64,000 nucleotides of DNA from CAVSWT01 sp963782985 (GCA_963782985.1 CAWALU010000007.1:1-64000); one strand, 5' to 3'. Positions 43,448 to 52,419 are shown, counted from the stretch's first letter. Translations and numbers: made by a program. Notes: generated by a model from the letters alone, not told the origin.

Positions 43448-44225
43448 ATGATTTACTTTCCAAATAATATTTTTGCTAAAAATCTATCTGCTAACCTTCC
43501 ATCGGAATTACAAAGTGTAATTAAATATTCTCCATCGGCGTTATTGGTTAAAAATGTTATTTCTGATAAAGAGAACGTTGGTTTAATTCCTACTACAGAT
43601 ATCATAAATAATAAAAATTTATTTGTTTCAAAGAATTTTGGGATTTCTTTCGAAGGCTCGCTAAGCAACGGTTATATTCATTTTAAAAAAGATGAAACAA
43701 AAGTAAGCGAATTATTTTTGATGGGCGATGTTTCTTCAATTGACGTAATTCTTTCTAAAATTTTATTTAAAAGAAATGTACGGCGCCGAGGTTCAAATTA
43801 AATTAAGCGCTGAACAATTAACCGTTGAAAACAAATCAAAGCATATTTTAGATAAAAATTTGCTCGTAGTAGGCGACGCCAATTTTGAAAATAATATTTT
43901 CAATGAAGCAATAAGTTTCGCCGAAGAGTTTGTTGATTTTTTGTCGCTTCCTTTTGTGCCTTATATTTTAGTTTCTACTTCTGAAGAAAATTTAAAAAAA
44001 GTTGAATCAGAATTGATTAAAAGTTCTTCATCATATTATGATAATTTTGAAAAATTAGAATCGTTAAAAAAATTTAGCGATGAATCACAAAATTATATAG
44101 TTTCTAACTTGCCTTCGGTAACTGTTCAATTAGAAGAACAGGATATCGAAGGAATACAAAGCCTGATGCAGCTGCCTTATTTTCACGGAGTGATAAAAGA
44201 AATGATTGATATAAAATTTATTTAA
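43448..44225 (+). pseudogene. Frameshifted MqnA/SBP-like protein gene
   Basis: Two overlapping frames belong to one protein of about 258 residues. The first runs from 43448 and diverges after ILFKRN. The second resumes as KEMYGAEVQIKL. One extra A in AAAAGAAATG (A-run 43769-43772) accounts for the shift. The pattern NVGLIPTTDIINNKNL followed by ISFEGSLSNGYIHF recalls MqnA-type solute-binding-fold enzymes of the futalosine menaquinone pathway. The match is weak, with altered key positions. The lesion may be real, a sequencing error in a homopolymer, or a +1 recoding site. Confidence 0.5.
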
Positions 44226-44251
44226 GTAGCCGCTAAGACTCGGAAAAAATA

Positions 44252-45451
44252 TTATAATTCAACTATAGACACATTAATTATTTCGTCTTCCTTTTCCGGC
44301 ATTTCTTTCAATATTTTGTCTGAAGGTTTTAAATCCAATTTTATTGTGCAGCAAGCCGTTTTCTCGCCGTCAAAAATAACATTTTCCATTTCCTGCGCGT
44401 TTATTTTTTCTAAGCTTAATAGGTTTAAAACTCTTGCAAGAACTCCCGGCTTATCGTAATGACGTATTATAATTTGATATTTAGCGGCGGTTTGTTTGCA
44501 TCGGTTCACCCAATTTTTTACTTCGCCTAAATTCACATAATCCGAAACAATATTTACTGTCTCTTCCGCAACTGCGTTTTGCGCTTGCTCGGTGGAAGCT
44601 CCGATATGATGAGTTACATAAACATTCGGCGTATTAATTAACTCGCTTGTTAAGCTACCTTCCTTTCCTTCCGGCTCATTATTAAAAACATCGAGTCCCA
44701 AAAATATTTTGCCATCTTTAGCGGAACTAATTAATGCTTCTTCATCAACAACGCCGGCTCGGGAAGTATTAATTACATAAGCTCCTTTTTTTAATTTAGA
44801 AATTAATTCTTTTGAAATGATTTTTTTTGTATCGGCGTTTTGCGCGAGATGAAAAGAAACAATATCAGCCTGGCTAAATAAGTTATCCAACGTTTCAGAC
44901 TTTTCAATTCCTAAACTCTCAGCTTTTTCATTGGTTAAGGAACGAGACCAGGCTATTACTTTTAATCCAAAAGCCTGCGCTCTATAAATTAATTCTGTTC
45001 CGATTTGCCCGACGCCGACAACGCCTAAAGTTTTTCCGTACAAACCTTCAGCTTTTGAATAAACCGCTTTGTTCCACTTGCCGTTTTTAAAATCAATTAC
45101 GTTTTCAGGAATTCTTCTGTCAATTGCGCAAATCAAACCCATTGAAAGTTCCGCAACGGCAATGCTATTTTTACCCGGACAATTTGCTACAAAAATTCCT
45201 TTTTCATTTGCAGCTTTAATATCAATATTGTTTACGCCGGCTCCCGCGCGAATTATTAAGCTAAGCTTGTTTGAATTATTAATGCATTCATTGTTTACCA
45301 CAGTGGAACGAACAACTAATATATCAGTTTCTTTAGCCGCTTCGGGAAGATCATTTTCACCAAGCTTTGGGGAATTTATCACATCTAAATATAACTTCTT
45401 AAATTCTTCGATATATGGATCGGGAAATTTGTCGGCTATTAAAATTTTCAT
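44252..45451 (-). CDS. serA: D-3-phosphoglycerate dehydrogenase with ACT domain
   Basis: The 399-residue enzyme has a D-isomer 2-hydroxyacid dehydrogenase fold. The NAD motif is VVGVGQIGTELI (about 144-155). Conserved active-site residues are in RAGAGVNNID, NTSRAGVVDEEAL and VTHHIGAS. A C-terminal ACT domain (about 320-399, IIRHYDKPGVLARVLNLLS) can bind serine. This is the first step of serine synthesis from 3-phosphoglycerate. No serC or serB is in the window. Other hydroxyacid dehydrogenases are possible, but the ACT domain favours SerA. Confidence 0.88.
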   Translation of the reverse strand: MKILIADKFPDPYIEEFKKLYLDVINSPKLGENDLPEAAKETDILVVRSTVVNNECINNSNKLSLIIRAGAGVNNIDIKAANEKGIFVANCPGKNSIAVAELSMGLICAIDRRIPENVIDFKNGKWNKAVYSKAEGLYGKTLGVVGVGQIGTELIYRAQAFGLKVIAWSRSLTNEKAESLGIEKSETLDNLFSQADIVSFHLAQNADTKKIISKELISKLKKGAYVINTSRAGVVDEEALISSAKDGKIFLGLDVFNNEPEGKEGSLTSELINTPNVYVTHHIGASTEQAQNAVAEETVNIVSDYVNLGEVKNWVNRCKQTAAKYQIIIRHYDKPGVLARVLNLLSLEKINAQEMENVIFDGEKTACCTIKLDLKPSDKILKEMPEKEDEIINVSIVEL

Positions 45452-45585
45452 AGGTTATCCTTTTATATTTTTATTTATTTTACAAATTCTATTACAAGTT
45501 TACATGGTTGATTAAAAAGTTAATTGGTTCTTTACTAGTTACCGAAAAAAACGTTGCTTTTATTTATCAAAAGAATAACTTTTTT

Positions 45586-45665
45586 GTCATTGCGAATGAG
45601 TCTTCGAGTGAAGCAATCTCAAAATCAATAATGAGATTGCTTCGGCTAATCGCCATCGCAATGAC
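45586..45665. repeat. 80-nt interspersed inverted repeat
   Basis: Two arms read GTCATTGCGA ... GAAGCAATCTC and, inverted, GAGATTGCTTCG ... TCGCAATGAC. They are about 33-35 nt long with a 12-nt centre. The layout matches the TCATTGCGA/GAAGCAATCT class of dispersed palindromic repeats seen in many genomes. The RNA would form a long hairpin between serA and hutU. An apparent ORF across it is not a gene. Confidence 0.75.
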
Positions 45666-45721
45666 AATGAAAATAATATTGATTGCTTTTCAAAAGAGCC
45701 AGGCGGCTAATCACCATTTCA

Positions 45722-47407
45722 TTATTTAATAGCTACTCTCATAGGAATTTTAATTTCAAATTTTTTCGCGTTTTCAATTGCGCTTTCATAACCGGCGTCG
45801 GCGTGGCGAATAATTCCCATACCGGGATCATAAGTTAAAACTCGCTCAAGTCTTTCTTCGGCTTCTTTAGTTCCATCGGCAACTATAACCATTCCCGCAT
45901 GAATTGATTTTCCTATTCCAACTCCGCCGCCGTGGTGTACGGAAACCCAGCTTGCGCCGCCAATTGAATTTAACATAGCATTTAAAATTGGCCAATCCGC
46001 AATTGCATCGCTGCCGTCTTTCATTGCTTCAGTTTCTCTGTTTGGCGAGGCGACTGAACCGCAATCCAAATGATCTCTGCCGATAACAATTGGCGCAGAA
46101 ACTTTTCCTTCGGCGACTAAGTCGTTAAAAATTTTTCCCATCTTAGCTCGCTCACCGTAACCCAGCCAGCAAATGCGCGCCGGCAAACCTTGAAAGTGAA
46201 CTTTTTTTTGAGCCATATCAATCCAATTACATAAAGCTACATTATTAAGGAAGGTTTTTTTAATTGCTTTGTCTGTTTCAAAAATGTCTTTGGGATCGCC
46301 GGATAGCGCCGCCCATCTAAACGGACCTTTGCCGTCGCAAAAAAGTGGCCTTATAAATTCCGGGACAAAGCCGGGAATATCAAACGCATTTTCAACTCCA
46401 TTTTCTTTTGCCTCGCCGCGTATATTATTTCCGTAGTCAAAAGTAATGGCGCCGCGTTCTTTAAATTCCAGCATTGCCTGAACATGTTTTACAATTGTTG
46501 CTTTTGATTTTTTTATATAAGTATTCGGATCACTTTTTCTTAACTGAATAGCTTCAGTAAAACTCATCCCCATCGGAACATATCCATTAAGAGTATCATG
46601 CGCAGAAGTTTGATCGGTGAGAATATCCGGAATAATATTTTTTCCTAAAATTTGCGGTAAAATTTCACCGGCATTTCCAACTAATCCAATTGAAAGCGCT
46701 TCGCCATTTTCTTTTGCTTGAAGAATTAAATTTAAAGCTTCATCAAGATTATAAGAAATTTTATCGATGTAGCCTGTATCTAATCTTTTTTTAATTCTCG
46801 ATTCATCAACATCAATTCCTAAAAAAGCCGCGCCGTTCATAGTAGCGGCTAAAGGCTGAGCGCCGCCCATTCCGCCAAGACCGGCCGTTAAAAGAAATTT
46901 TCCTTTTAAAGTTCCAATTGAATTATCACCGGCATGGGAAAAATATTTTTTGGCGCACTCAGCAAAAGTTTCATAAGTGCCTTGCAGTATACCTTGCGTT
47001 CCAATGTAAATCCAGCTTCCCGCAGTCATTTGTCCGTACATTGTTAAGCCCAAATTTTCGAGTCTTCTAAATTCATCCCAGTTTGCCCAATCAGGAACGA
47101 GCATAGAGTTTGAGATAATTACACGCGGCGCATTTGTGTGAGTTTTAAAAATTCCTACAGGTTTGCCCGACTGCACTAAAAGCGTTTCATCATTCTCCAA
47201 ATTTTTTAAAGAATTTATAATTGCGTGATAGGCTTCCCAATTTCTTGCCGCCTTTCCGCTGCCGCCGTAAATAATTAAATCCTCCGGACGTTCTGCAACT
47301 TCGGGATCAAGATTATTCATAAGCATACGCATTGCGGCTTCTTGAATCCAGCCTTTGCAGGAAAGTGTTTTGCCATGCGGAGCTTTAATATTTTTATTTG
47401 CACTCAT
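45722..47407 (-). CDS. hutU: Urocanate hydratase
   Basis: The 561-residue HutU converts urocanate to imidazolone propionate in histidine breakdown, with tightly bound NAD+. Diagnostic segments are YGGSGKAARNWEAYH, the NAD-binding TAGLGGMGGAQPL, and LTDQTSAHDTLNGYVP. The cysteine-containing active-site region is ARICWLGYGERAKM. Length is typical. hutH, hutI and hutG are not in the window, so the pathway is dispersed or lies elsewhere. Confidence 0.95.
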   Translation of the reverse strand: MSANKNIKAPHGKTLSCKGWIQEAAMRMLMNNLDPEVAERPEDLIIYGGSGKAARNWEAYHAIINSLKNLENDETLLVQSGKPVGIFKTHTNAPRVIISNSMLVPDWANWDEFRRLENLGLTMYGQMTAGSWIYIGTQGILQGTYETFAECAKKYFSHAGDNSIGTLKGKFLLTAGLGGMGGAQPLAATMNGAAFLGIDVDESRIKKRLDTGYIDKISYNLDEALNLILQAKENGEALSIGLVGNAGEILPQILGKNIIPDILTDQTSAHDTLNGYVPMGMSFTEAIQLRKSDPNTYIKKSKATIVKHVQAMLEFKERGAITFDYGNNIRGEAKENGVENAFDIPGFVPEFIRPLFCDGKGPFRWAALSGDPKDIFETDKAIKKTFLNNVALCNWIDMAQKKVHFQGLPARICWLGYGERAKMGKIFNDLVAEGKVSAPIVIGRDHLDCGSVASPNRETEAMKDGSDAIADWPILNAMLNSIGGASWVSVHHGGGVGIGKSIHAGMVIVADGTKEAEERLERVLTYDPGMGIIRHADAGYESAIENAKKFEIKIPMRVAIK

Positions 47408-47470
47408 AATATATTTCTATTTTTAGTGGGTTGAACAAAACAAAATACAAATCTTCATTCCTCCAATTCC

Positions 47471-47806
47471 TCATCCTTTAAAATGAGTTTCAAGAATATT
47501 TTCATATTGTTTCAGCATTGATTTGTACAGCCACTTTTTAATGAACCAGCTTTTGCTCATTTCCTTTTGAATAAATTTTACATTTTGTTCAAGCTGATAT
47601 TTTAATCTTGTTCTTTCGTCCTTGGTGAATTTTACAGTTTCATCAGTTCCATTTAATTTATCTAATATAGAATTGAAAGCCCGTTCTTCGGCAAAAAATT
47701 TGCTATCGCCTTGAACTTGCTTTAAAGTTTGTTTGCAGAAAGTTGATAAAAGTTTTTTTTCATTTTTATCAAATTCAAAATTATAATTTGTGAATAATTT
47801 TTTCAT
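47471..47806 (-). CDS. Small hypothetical protein containing a repeat-derived peptide
   Basis: This 111-residue lysine-rich, mostly helical protein has no domain I recognise. A GGAGACAG ribosome site precedes the ATG, and the first 26 nt overlap the end of the adenosine deaminase gene. Residues about 28-40 (KQTLKQVQGDSKFF) match the peptide encoded by a common dispersed repeat in this bacterial group, so part of the frame may be repeat-derived. It may still be a real gene fused to repeat sequence. Confidence 0.45.
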   Translation of the reverse strand: MKKLFTNYNFEFDKNEKKLLSTFCKQTLKQVQGDSKFFAEERAFNSILDKLNGTDETVKFTKDERTRLKYQLEQNVKFIQKEMSKSWFIKKWLYKSMLKQYENILETHFKG

Positions 47807-48905
47807 CTGTCTCCGAAAAGTTTTTAAATGATAATAATTGATCTTTTATATTTTGATAGCCCGGTTTTATTATATCATAAATATATTTTAATCTTTCTTT
47901 ATAAGGAATAAAAGCGGACTTCATTGAATTGAGAGTAATTTTTTCTAAATCCTCTAACGTTAAATTGAAATATTCAATTGCCGTTAAAAATTCTTTTGTC
48001 ATTGTAGTATCGCTCATCAATCTATCATCTGTGTTAAGCGTAACTCTAAATTTTTCTTTGAACAAAATACCGAACGGATGGTTTTCAATTTTATCAACCG
48101 CGCCGGTGTGAACGTTGCTGAGCAAACAAATTTCAAGCGGAATTCTTTTATCCAAAACATACTGAGCAAGATCTCCAAAGCCGGCAACGTTTCCCTTCTT
48201 ATCTAAAATAAAATCTTCAACTAAATGCGTTGCGTGTCCAATTCTATGCGCCCCGCACCATTGAATTGCCTGCCAGATAGATTCCTTTCCGAACGCTTCT
48301 CCCGCGTGGATTGTAATATTAAAATTTGCGCGTTGTATAAATTGAAAAGCTTCAATATGTCTTTTGGGCGGATAGCCGCCTTCCTCGCCCGCGAGGTCAA
48401 AACCAATTACGCCCTGCTTCCGGAAGTTGACTGCAAGTTCTGCAATGTCTAATGTGTTTTTCATGTTCCGCATACCGCAAAGTATTAAGCCGTAACCTAC
48501 GCCAAAATCTTTTTTGCCTCGTTCTAAACCGTCAAGCACAGCGCTAACAACATCTTCATAATATAATTTTTTTTCTGTATGGAAAACCGGGGCGAATCTT
48601 GTTTCCACATAACAAACGCCGTCATTCTTCATATCTTCCATCATCTCATAAGCAACGCGTTCCAGAGCGTCTTTGGTCTGCATTACTGCCGTAGTATGTT
48701 CAAAACCTTGCAAGTATTCAACTAAATTTCCTTTGTTGGCGCCGCGGTGAAACCATTCGCCTAATTCAATGGAATCTTTGGTGGGAAGTTTTTTGTACTT
48801 TAAATCTGCGGCTAATTCAATAATGGTTTGGGGTCTAAGCCCGCCGTCTAAATGATCGTGAAGCAGAACTTTTGGAATCGAGTTTACGATTTGTTTTGAG
48901 TTCAA
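47781..48905 (-). CDS. add: Adenosine deaminase
   Basis: The 374-residue enzyme (from TTG 48905) has the metal ligands LHDHLDGG, the catalytic-Glu motif ITIHAGEAFG, LSNVHTG and the aspartates in TLNTDDRLMS. This zinc enzyme deaminates adenosine to inosine. I prefer TTG 48905, which has AGAGAGG 6 nt upstream. A longer frame from TTG 48956 lacks a ribosome site. It is followed by a small hypothetical gene and hutU on the same strand. Confidence 0.9.
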   Translation of the reverse strand: MNSKQIVNSIPKVLLHDHLDGGLRPQTIIELAADLKYKKLPTKDSIELGEWFHRGANKGNLVEYLQGFEHTTAVMQTKDALERVAYEMMEDMKNDGVCYVETRFAPVFHTEKKLYYEDVVSAVLDGLERGKKDFGVGYGLILCGMRNMKNTLDIAELAVNFRKQGVIGFDLAGEEGGYPPKRHIEAFQFIQRANFNITIHAGEAFGKESIWQAIQWCGAHRIGHATHLVEDFILDKKGNVAGFGDLAQYVLDKRIPLEICLLSNVHTGAVDKIENHPFGILFKEKFRVTLNTDDRLMSDTTMTKEFLTAIEYFNLTLEDLEKITLNSMKSAFIPYKERLKYIYDIIKPGYQNIKDQLLSFKNFSETDEKIIHKL

Positions 48906-49100
48906 AATTTCCTCTCTTTTGAACTTAAAAATATTCTTTAAAAGTAGGAAAATCAATTTAAAATAAATTTAGAATAGGAAGACTAAAGTTGAGGTTTTTG
49001 ATAAATGAAATAAAATACATCGGCATTTTCGTTTCTTGACTATACTTTACTAAAACTGTAATTTTGAATTCACAAATTAGATCAATCAAATGGAGAAAAG

Positions 49101-50246
49101 ATGCAACATTCAAAAATTTTAATAGCATTAGTTTTACTATTTGGGCTTGCATTTACCGGGTTTCAATGCTCATCTACTGAATTAACAAGCGCAAAACTTT
49201 ATATTCAGCAAAAGCAATATGACAAAGCTTTGGAATCGCTAAATAGAGAAGTTGAAAAAAACCCAAAAAGCGACGAAGGTTATTACTTATTGGGATTTGT
49301 AAATGGCGAGCAAGAAAATTATGGTAAAATGGTCGACGCTTATAATAAGTCGCTTGCAATCAGCAATAAATTTGCGGATGACATTCAAAAATCAAAAGTA
49401 TATTATTGGGCTAATCAATTTAACAAAGGCGTTACTCTTTATCAGAAAGGGACTAAAACAACCGATGAAGACAGCAGCAAAGTTTTGTTAGATAAATCGG
49501 TGGCTGCTTTTAAAAATGCCATTATGATTGAGGCTGATTCTACCAGCGCTTATAAAAATCTTTCCTTCGTTTATATAAGTAAAGGCGATTATGACGCCGC
49601 AATTGAACCGCTGCAGAAAATTATTGATATTGATAAATCAGCCGAAGGTTACAAATACCTTGGCGAAATTTTATATGATAAAGGAAATCAATTAAAAGCT
49701 ACCGACAGCGTTAAAGCTCAAGAATATTTTAACAAAACAATAAAAGTTTTAGAAGACGGCAGAAAAGTTTATCCATCCGATTCAGATATATTAAGAACTT
49801 TAGCAAACGCTTATATAAGCGCAAATAAAATTGACGTTGCTAAAGATATTTTTAAAGAAGGAATTAAAGCTGAACCTGATAACCAATTTTACAAATACAA
49901 CTACGGAGTTCTTTTGCTTCAAGCTGCCGATTATCCCGGCGCTGAAGAACAATTCACAAAAGCTTTGGCAATTGATCCAACTTATGAAAATGCAATATAT
50001 AATTTAGCTGTTACCTACGTTAGATGGGGAACTGCAATAAACAAAGAAGCCGAAGATAAAGGTGAAATGAACAATAGCCAATACAAAGAAAAATATCAGC
50101 AGGCTTTGCCTTACCTTGAAAAAGTTGTGGAGAAAAAATCTGACGAGCCGCAAATGTTTGAATTACTCGGTCGAGTCTATACGGTTTTAGGTATGCAGGA
50201 TAAAGCAACGGAAGCTTTTAATAAAGCTGATGCTTTAAGACAATAA
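49101..50246 (+). CDS. TPR lipoprotein
   Basis: The 381-residue lipoprotein has a lipobox (FTGFQC, Cys at about 23). At least seven tetratricopeptide units follow, from about 28 to 380, such as YYLLGFVNGEQENYGKMVDA and AYKNLSFVYISKGDYDAAIE. It is probably anchored at the inner face of the outer membrane as a protein-binding scaffold. No enzyme domain is present. The DUF3467 gene follows after 27 nt. Confidence 0.82.
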   Translation: MQHSKILIALVLLFGLAFTGFQCSSTELTSAKLYIQQKQYDKALESLNREVEKNPKSDEGYYLLGFVNGEQENYGKMVDAYNKSLAISNKFADDIQKSKVYYWANQFNKGVTLYQKGTKTTDEDSSKVLLDKSVAAFKNAIMIEADSTSAYKNLSFVYISKGDYDAAIEPLQKIIDIDKSAEGYKYLGEILYDKGNQLKATDSVKAQEYFNKTIKVLEDGRKVYPSDSDILRTLANAYISANKIDVAKDIFKEGIKAEPDNQFYKYNYGVLLLQAADYPGAEEQFTKALAIDPTYENAIYNLAVTYVRWGTAINKEAEDKGEMNNSQYKEKYQQALPYLEKVVEKKSDEPQMFELLGRVYTVLGMQDKATEAFNKADALRQ

Positions 50247-50273
50247 TTTTATAAATTATATTAAAATATTATT

Positions 50274-50600
50274 ATGGCTCAAGAAAATCAAAATCAAGGT
50301 CAACAAATAAATATAGAGCTTGGCGAAAAAGAAGCTGAGGGAATTTATTCTAACTTAGCGATAATTACACATTCGCCGGCGGAATTTATTATTGATTTTA
50401 CGCGCATTGTTCCCGGCGTTCCAAAAGCAAAAGTTCACGCAAGAATAATTACTACGCCCCAACATGCAAAAATGTTGATGAAGGCCTTAAAGGATAACAT
50501 TGATAAATTTGAAGCAAGGTTTGGCGAAATAAAAACTGATGCGCCGGCAAATCAACACTTTGGTTTTGTGCCGATTAAGAAAGATGAAAAAGTGAATTAG
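50274..50600 (+). CDS. DUF3467 family protein
   Basis: The 108 residues match DUF3467: a variable start, then SNLAIITHSPAEFIIDFTRI, KVHARIITTPQHAKMLMKAL and a charged end. It is a small conserved protein of unknown function in Bacteroidota and some Proteobacteria, with no membrane segment. A terminator lies 35 nt downstream. Confidence 0.85.
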   Translation: MAQENQNQGQQINIELGEKEAEGIYSNLAIITHSPAEFIIDFTRIVPGVPKAKVHARIITTPQHAKMLMKALKDNIDKFEARFGEIKTDAPANQHFGFVPIKKDEKVN

Positions 50601-50635
50601 AAATTTATCTTAAAACTAAAATTAAATTACACTTT

Positions 50636-50657
50636 AATTCCCACTATGGTGGGAATT
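50636..50657 (+). terminator. Intrinsic terminator after DUF3467
   Basis: A 9-bp stem AATTCCCAC/GTGGGAATT with loop TATG is followed by a run of seven T. Confidence 0.88.
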
Positions 50658-50714
50658 TTTTTTTGCAATTAGTGAAGGTAATTAGAGATTTTAATTACGC
50701 TATCGCATATCTAA

Positions 50715-50830
50715 AACAATTAATATGCAGTTCCAGCCGCTTCCAATTGACTTCCGGGCGCCATATTTTGTACGGATGCTGTTCATTGCTTCTATTAATT
50801 TCCCCTCCCATTTTTAATAATAAGTTTGAT
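50715..50830 (-). pseudogene. Relic of the 3' end of a dinB-like gene
   Basis: Read on the minus strand, EAMNSIRTKYG is encoded at 50762-50795, matching DAINTIRTKYG near the end of the intact dinB at 52420. DNA identity over about 45 nt is obvious by eye. Upstream the frame is broken by a stop and at least one frameshift. The rest of the 50,658-50,944 intergenic stretch holds no supported gene. Confidence 0.55.
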
Positions 50831-50944
50831 AGCTCCAATAACACAATGCGAACCCAAGCGCTATTAAAACTTCAGAAGACGGTTGAATCAATTTATTTTT
50901 TGAAATAATTCTATATCTTACATCCACTTCTCAAAAAGGATTTT

Positions 50945-51061
50945 ATGAACAACATTTTTAAAACTTTAATTGCTGGCTGGGGCGCCAAAAAACTTGGATG
51001 CGGATGTTTCTCAACTGTTATTATTTTTTTAATTCTTTACTGGATGCTGGGTGGCTTTTAA
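50945..51061 (+). CDS. Small membrane protein, 38 residues
   Basis: This short frame has an AAAGGA ribosome site 5 nt before ATG. The product begins MNNIFKTLIAGWGAKKLGCG, continues into one hydrophobic helix (STVIIFLILYWMLG) and ends GF. A single membrane segment with two nearby cysteines is visible. No family is recognised. The DUF421 gene follows after 41 nt and may be co-transcribed. Confidence 0.6.
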   Translation: MNNIFKTLIAGWGAKKLGCGCFSTVIIFLILYWMLGGF

Positions 51062-51102
51062 ATATTAATACTTTTTCTTTATAATAAAATAGCGAGGAGA
51101 AA

Positions 51103-51615
51103 ATGTATTTTTCAAAGTGGTCAACTTTACTCGATATATTTTTAATCGGGATATTTTCCTACGTATTTATTGTTCTTTTGCTTCGGATATCCGGCAAACG
51201 CACTTTATCTAAATGGAATGCGTTTGATTTTATTATTACTGTAGCATTTGGATCAATTCTGGCAAGCACAATTGTTTCAAATAGTATTGCTTTGTCTGAC
51301 GGCGCAGCGGCCTTGGCTTTACTTGTGCTCCTTCAATTTGTTGTTACATGGTCTACAGTGCGGTCTAAATTTCTGAAAGATGTTGTTAAGGCGGAACCTA
51401 CACTTCTTTTTTACAAAGGAAATTTCTTAAAAGAGGATATGAAAAAAGAAAGAGTAACGGAATCTGAAATCTTAGCTGCAATTAGAGGGAACGGAATAAG
51501 TTCCTTAGATAAAACAGGAGCTGTAATTTTGGAGACGGACGGAAGCTTTAGCGTTATTCAAACTCTTGATGATAATCCAACCGCGCTGGCAGATGTAAAT
51601 AATAAAGGTGTATAG
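51103..51615 (+). CDS. DUF421/YetF-like membrane protein
   Basis: The 170-residue protein has three membrane helices (about 10-90) followed by the soluble DUF421 domain. RISGKRTLSKWNAFDFIITV and EPTLLFYKGNFLKEDMKKER are the conserved blocks, with ESEILAAIRGNGISSLD after. YetF-like proteins are common in bacteria and linked to envelope stress or sporulation in Bacillus, but the function is unclear. A GAGGAG ribosome site precedes the ATG. Confidence 0.88.
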   Translation: MYFSKWSTLLDIFLIGIFSYVFIVLLLRISGKRTLSKWNAFDFIITVAFGSILASTIVSNSIALSDGAAALALLVLLQFVVTWSTVRSKFLKDVVKAEPTLLFYKGNFLKEDMKKERVTESEILAAIRGNGISSLDKTGAVILETDGSFSVIQTLDDNPTALADVNNKGV

Positions 51616-51662
51616 TTATTATCCATTATACTTCCTATTAATAAACATTTATCAATAATAAA

Positions 51663-52049
51663 TTATTTCTTTTTTCTTCTATCAGGTGGTTTGGAAAGTT
51701 TGATGCGAGAATATGATCTTGATTTCATTTCCGGATGAGGTTCGATTGCGAGAATTGTGATTTGACTTTTTTCTGGTCCATAACACCAAAATATTCTACC
51801 TGCCGCGGCCACATTATTTTCAAGATATGATTGAAATACTTTGAAACCGTATTTAATTGTTAGAGCCTTAATCTCATGAGTGGATAGACTATTAGAGCGA
51901 GGATTAGTCTCCAATAAACGTAATGTTTTAATAAGTTTATTAAAGAGTATTTTTTCTTTGCCTGTTAACTTACCGCTATCATATTTCTTATTGAGATCAT
52001 TCCAATAATCTTCAACATCTGGAATACCAAGAACAATTTCAAAAGTCAT
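51663..52049 (-). CDS. RelE-superfamily toxin-like protein
   Basis: The 128 residues show a toxin-like end: AAAGRIFWCYGPEKSQITIL followed by AIEPHPE. This beta-hairpin pattern is seen in RelE/ParE-type toxins, where a basic C-terminus contacts mRNA. It starts 6 nt after the stop of a small antitoxin-like gene on the same strand. Length and the charged tail (PPDRRKKK) fit, but the family is divergent, so an inactive relative is possible. Confidence 0.6.
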   Translation of the reverse strand: MTFEIVLGIPDVEDYWNDLNKKYDSGKLTGKEKILFNKLIKTLRLLETNPRSNSLSTHEIKALTIKYGFKVFQSYLENNVAAAGRIFWCYGPEKSQITILAIEPHPEMKSRSYSRIKLSKPPDRRKKK

Positions 52050-52055
52050 AAGACA

Positions 52056-52304
52056 TTATTTGTATTTCTTCAGATTAAGAGGTTTTGAAATTTTGTCTTT
52101 TTTCATATTGGCGACAGAGTTATCTATTATTTTTAATGTACTCTTAGGAATAATATTTGGATCAACTAAAATGCGGGGATTGAGTACAATTTTTCCATCC
52201 TTAAAAACTTGAACGGCATAGTGGCTATGTTTAGCGCCGCGAATCGTTAATCTTTTTTTATTATCGATAACTGCGGTGTATTCGTTTTCAATTATTTCAG
52301 ACAT
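52056..52304 (-). CDS. Antitoxin-like protein of a toxin-antitoxin pair
   Basis: From ATG 52304 (GGAGTTAGT ribosome site) this 82-residue protein starts with a short beta-rich segment (IENEYTAVIDNKKRLTIRGA). That looks like AbrB/Phd-type DNA-binding or partner-binding domains. It ends with a basic tail (SKPLNLKKYK). Antitoxin first and toxin second with a 6-nt gap is the classical order. The upstream in-frame extension to 52373 has no start support. Type II is likely but not proven. Confidence 0.55.
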   Translation of the reverse strand: MSEIIENEYTAVIDNKKRLTIRGAKHSHYAVQVFKDGKIVLNPRILVDPNIIPKSTLKIIDNSVANMKKDKISKPLNLKKYK

Positions 52305-52419
52305 ACTAACTCCAATAATTTTTATAGTGGGAAATCCCACTTGAAAAATATAGGGAAAAACTAAAACATACAAGTATTGAGATGTTTTTTTTGAATAGGT
52401 TTTCGGTGTCCAAAATGTT

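Noticed and set aside
45508..45729. 73-residue frame on the plus strand between serA and hutU
   Set aside because: Most of it is read across the dispersed inverted repeat at 45586-45665 and shows no protein-like composition.
50663..50908. 81-residue frame on the plus strand after the DUF3467 terminator
   Set aside because: No ribosome site, and it lies antisense over the dinB relic; no family resemblance.
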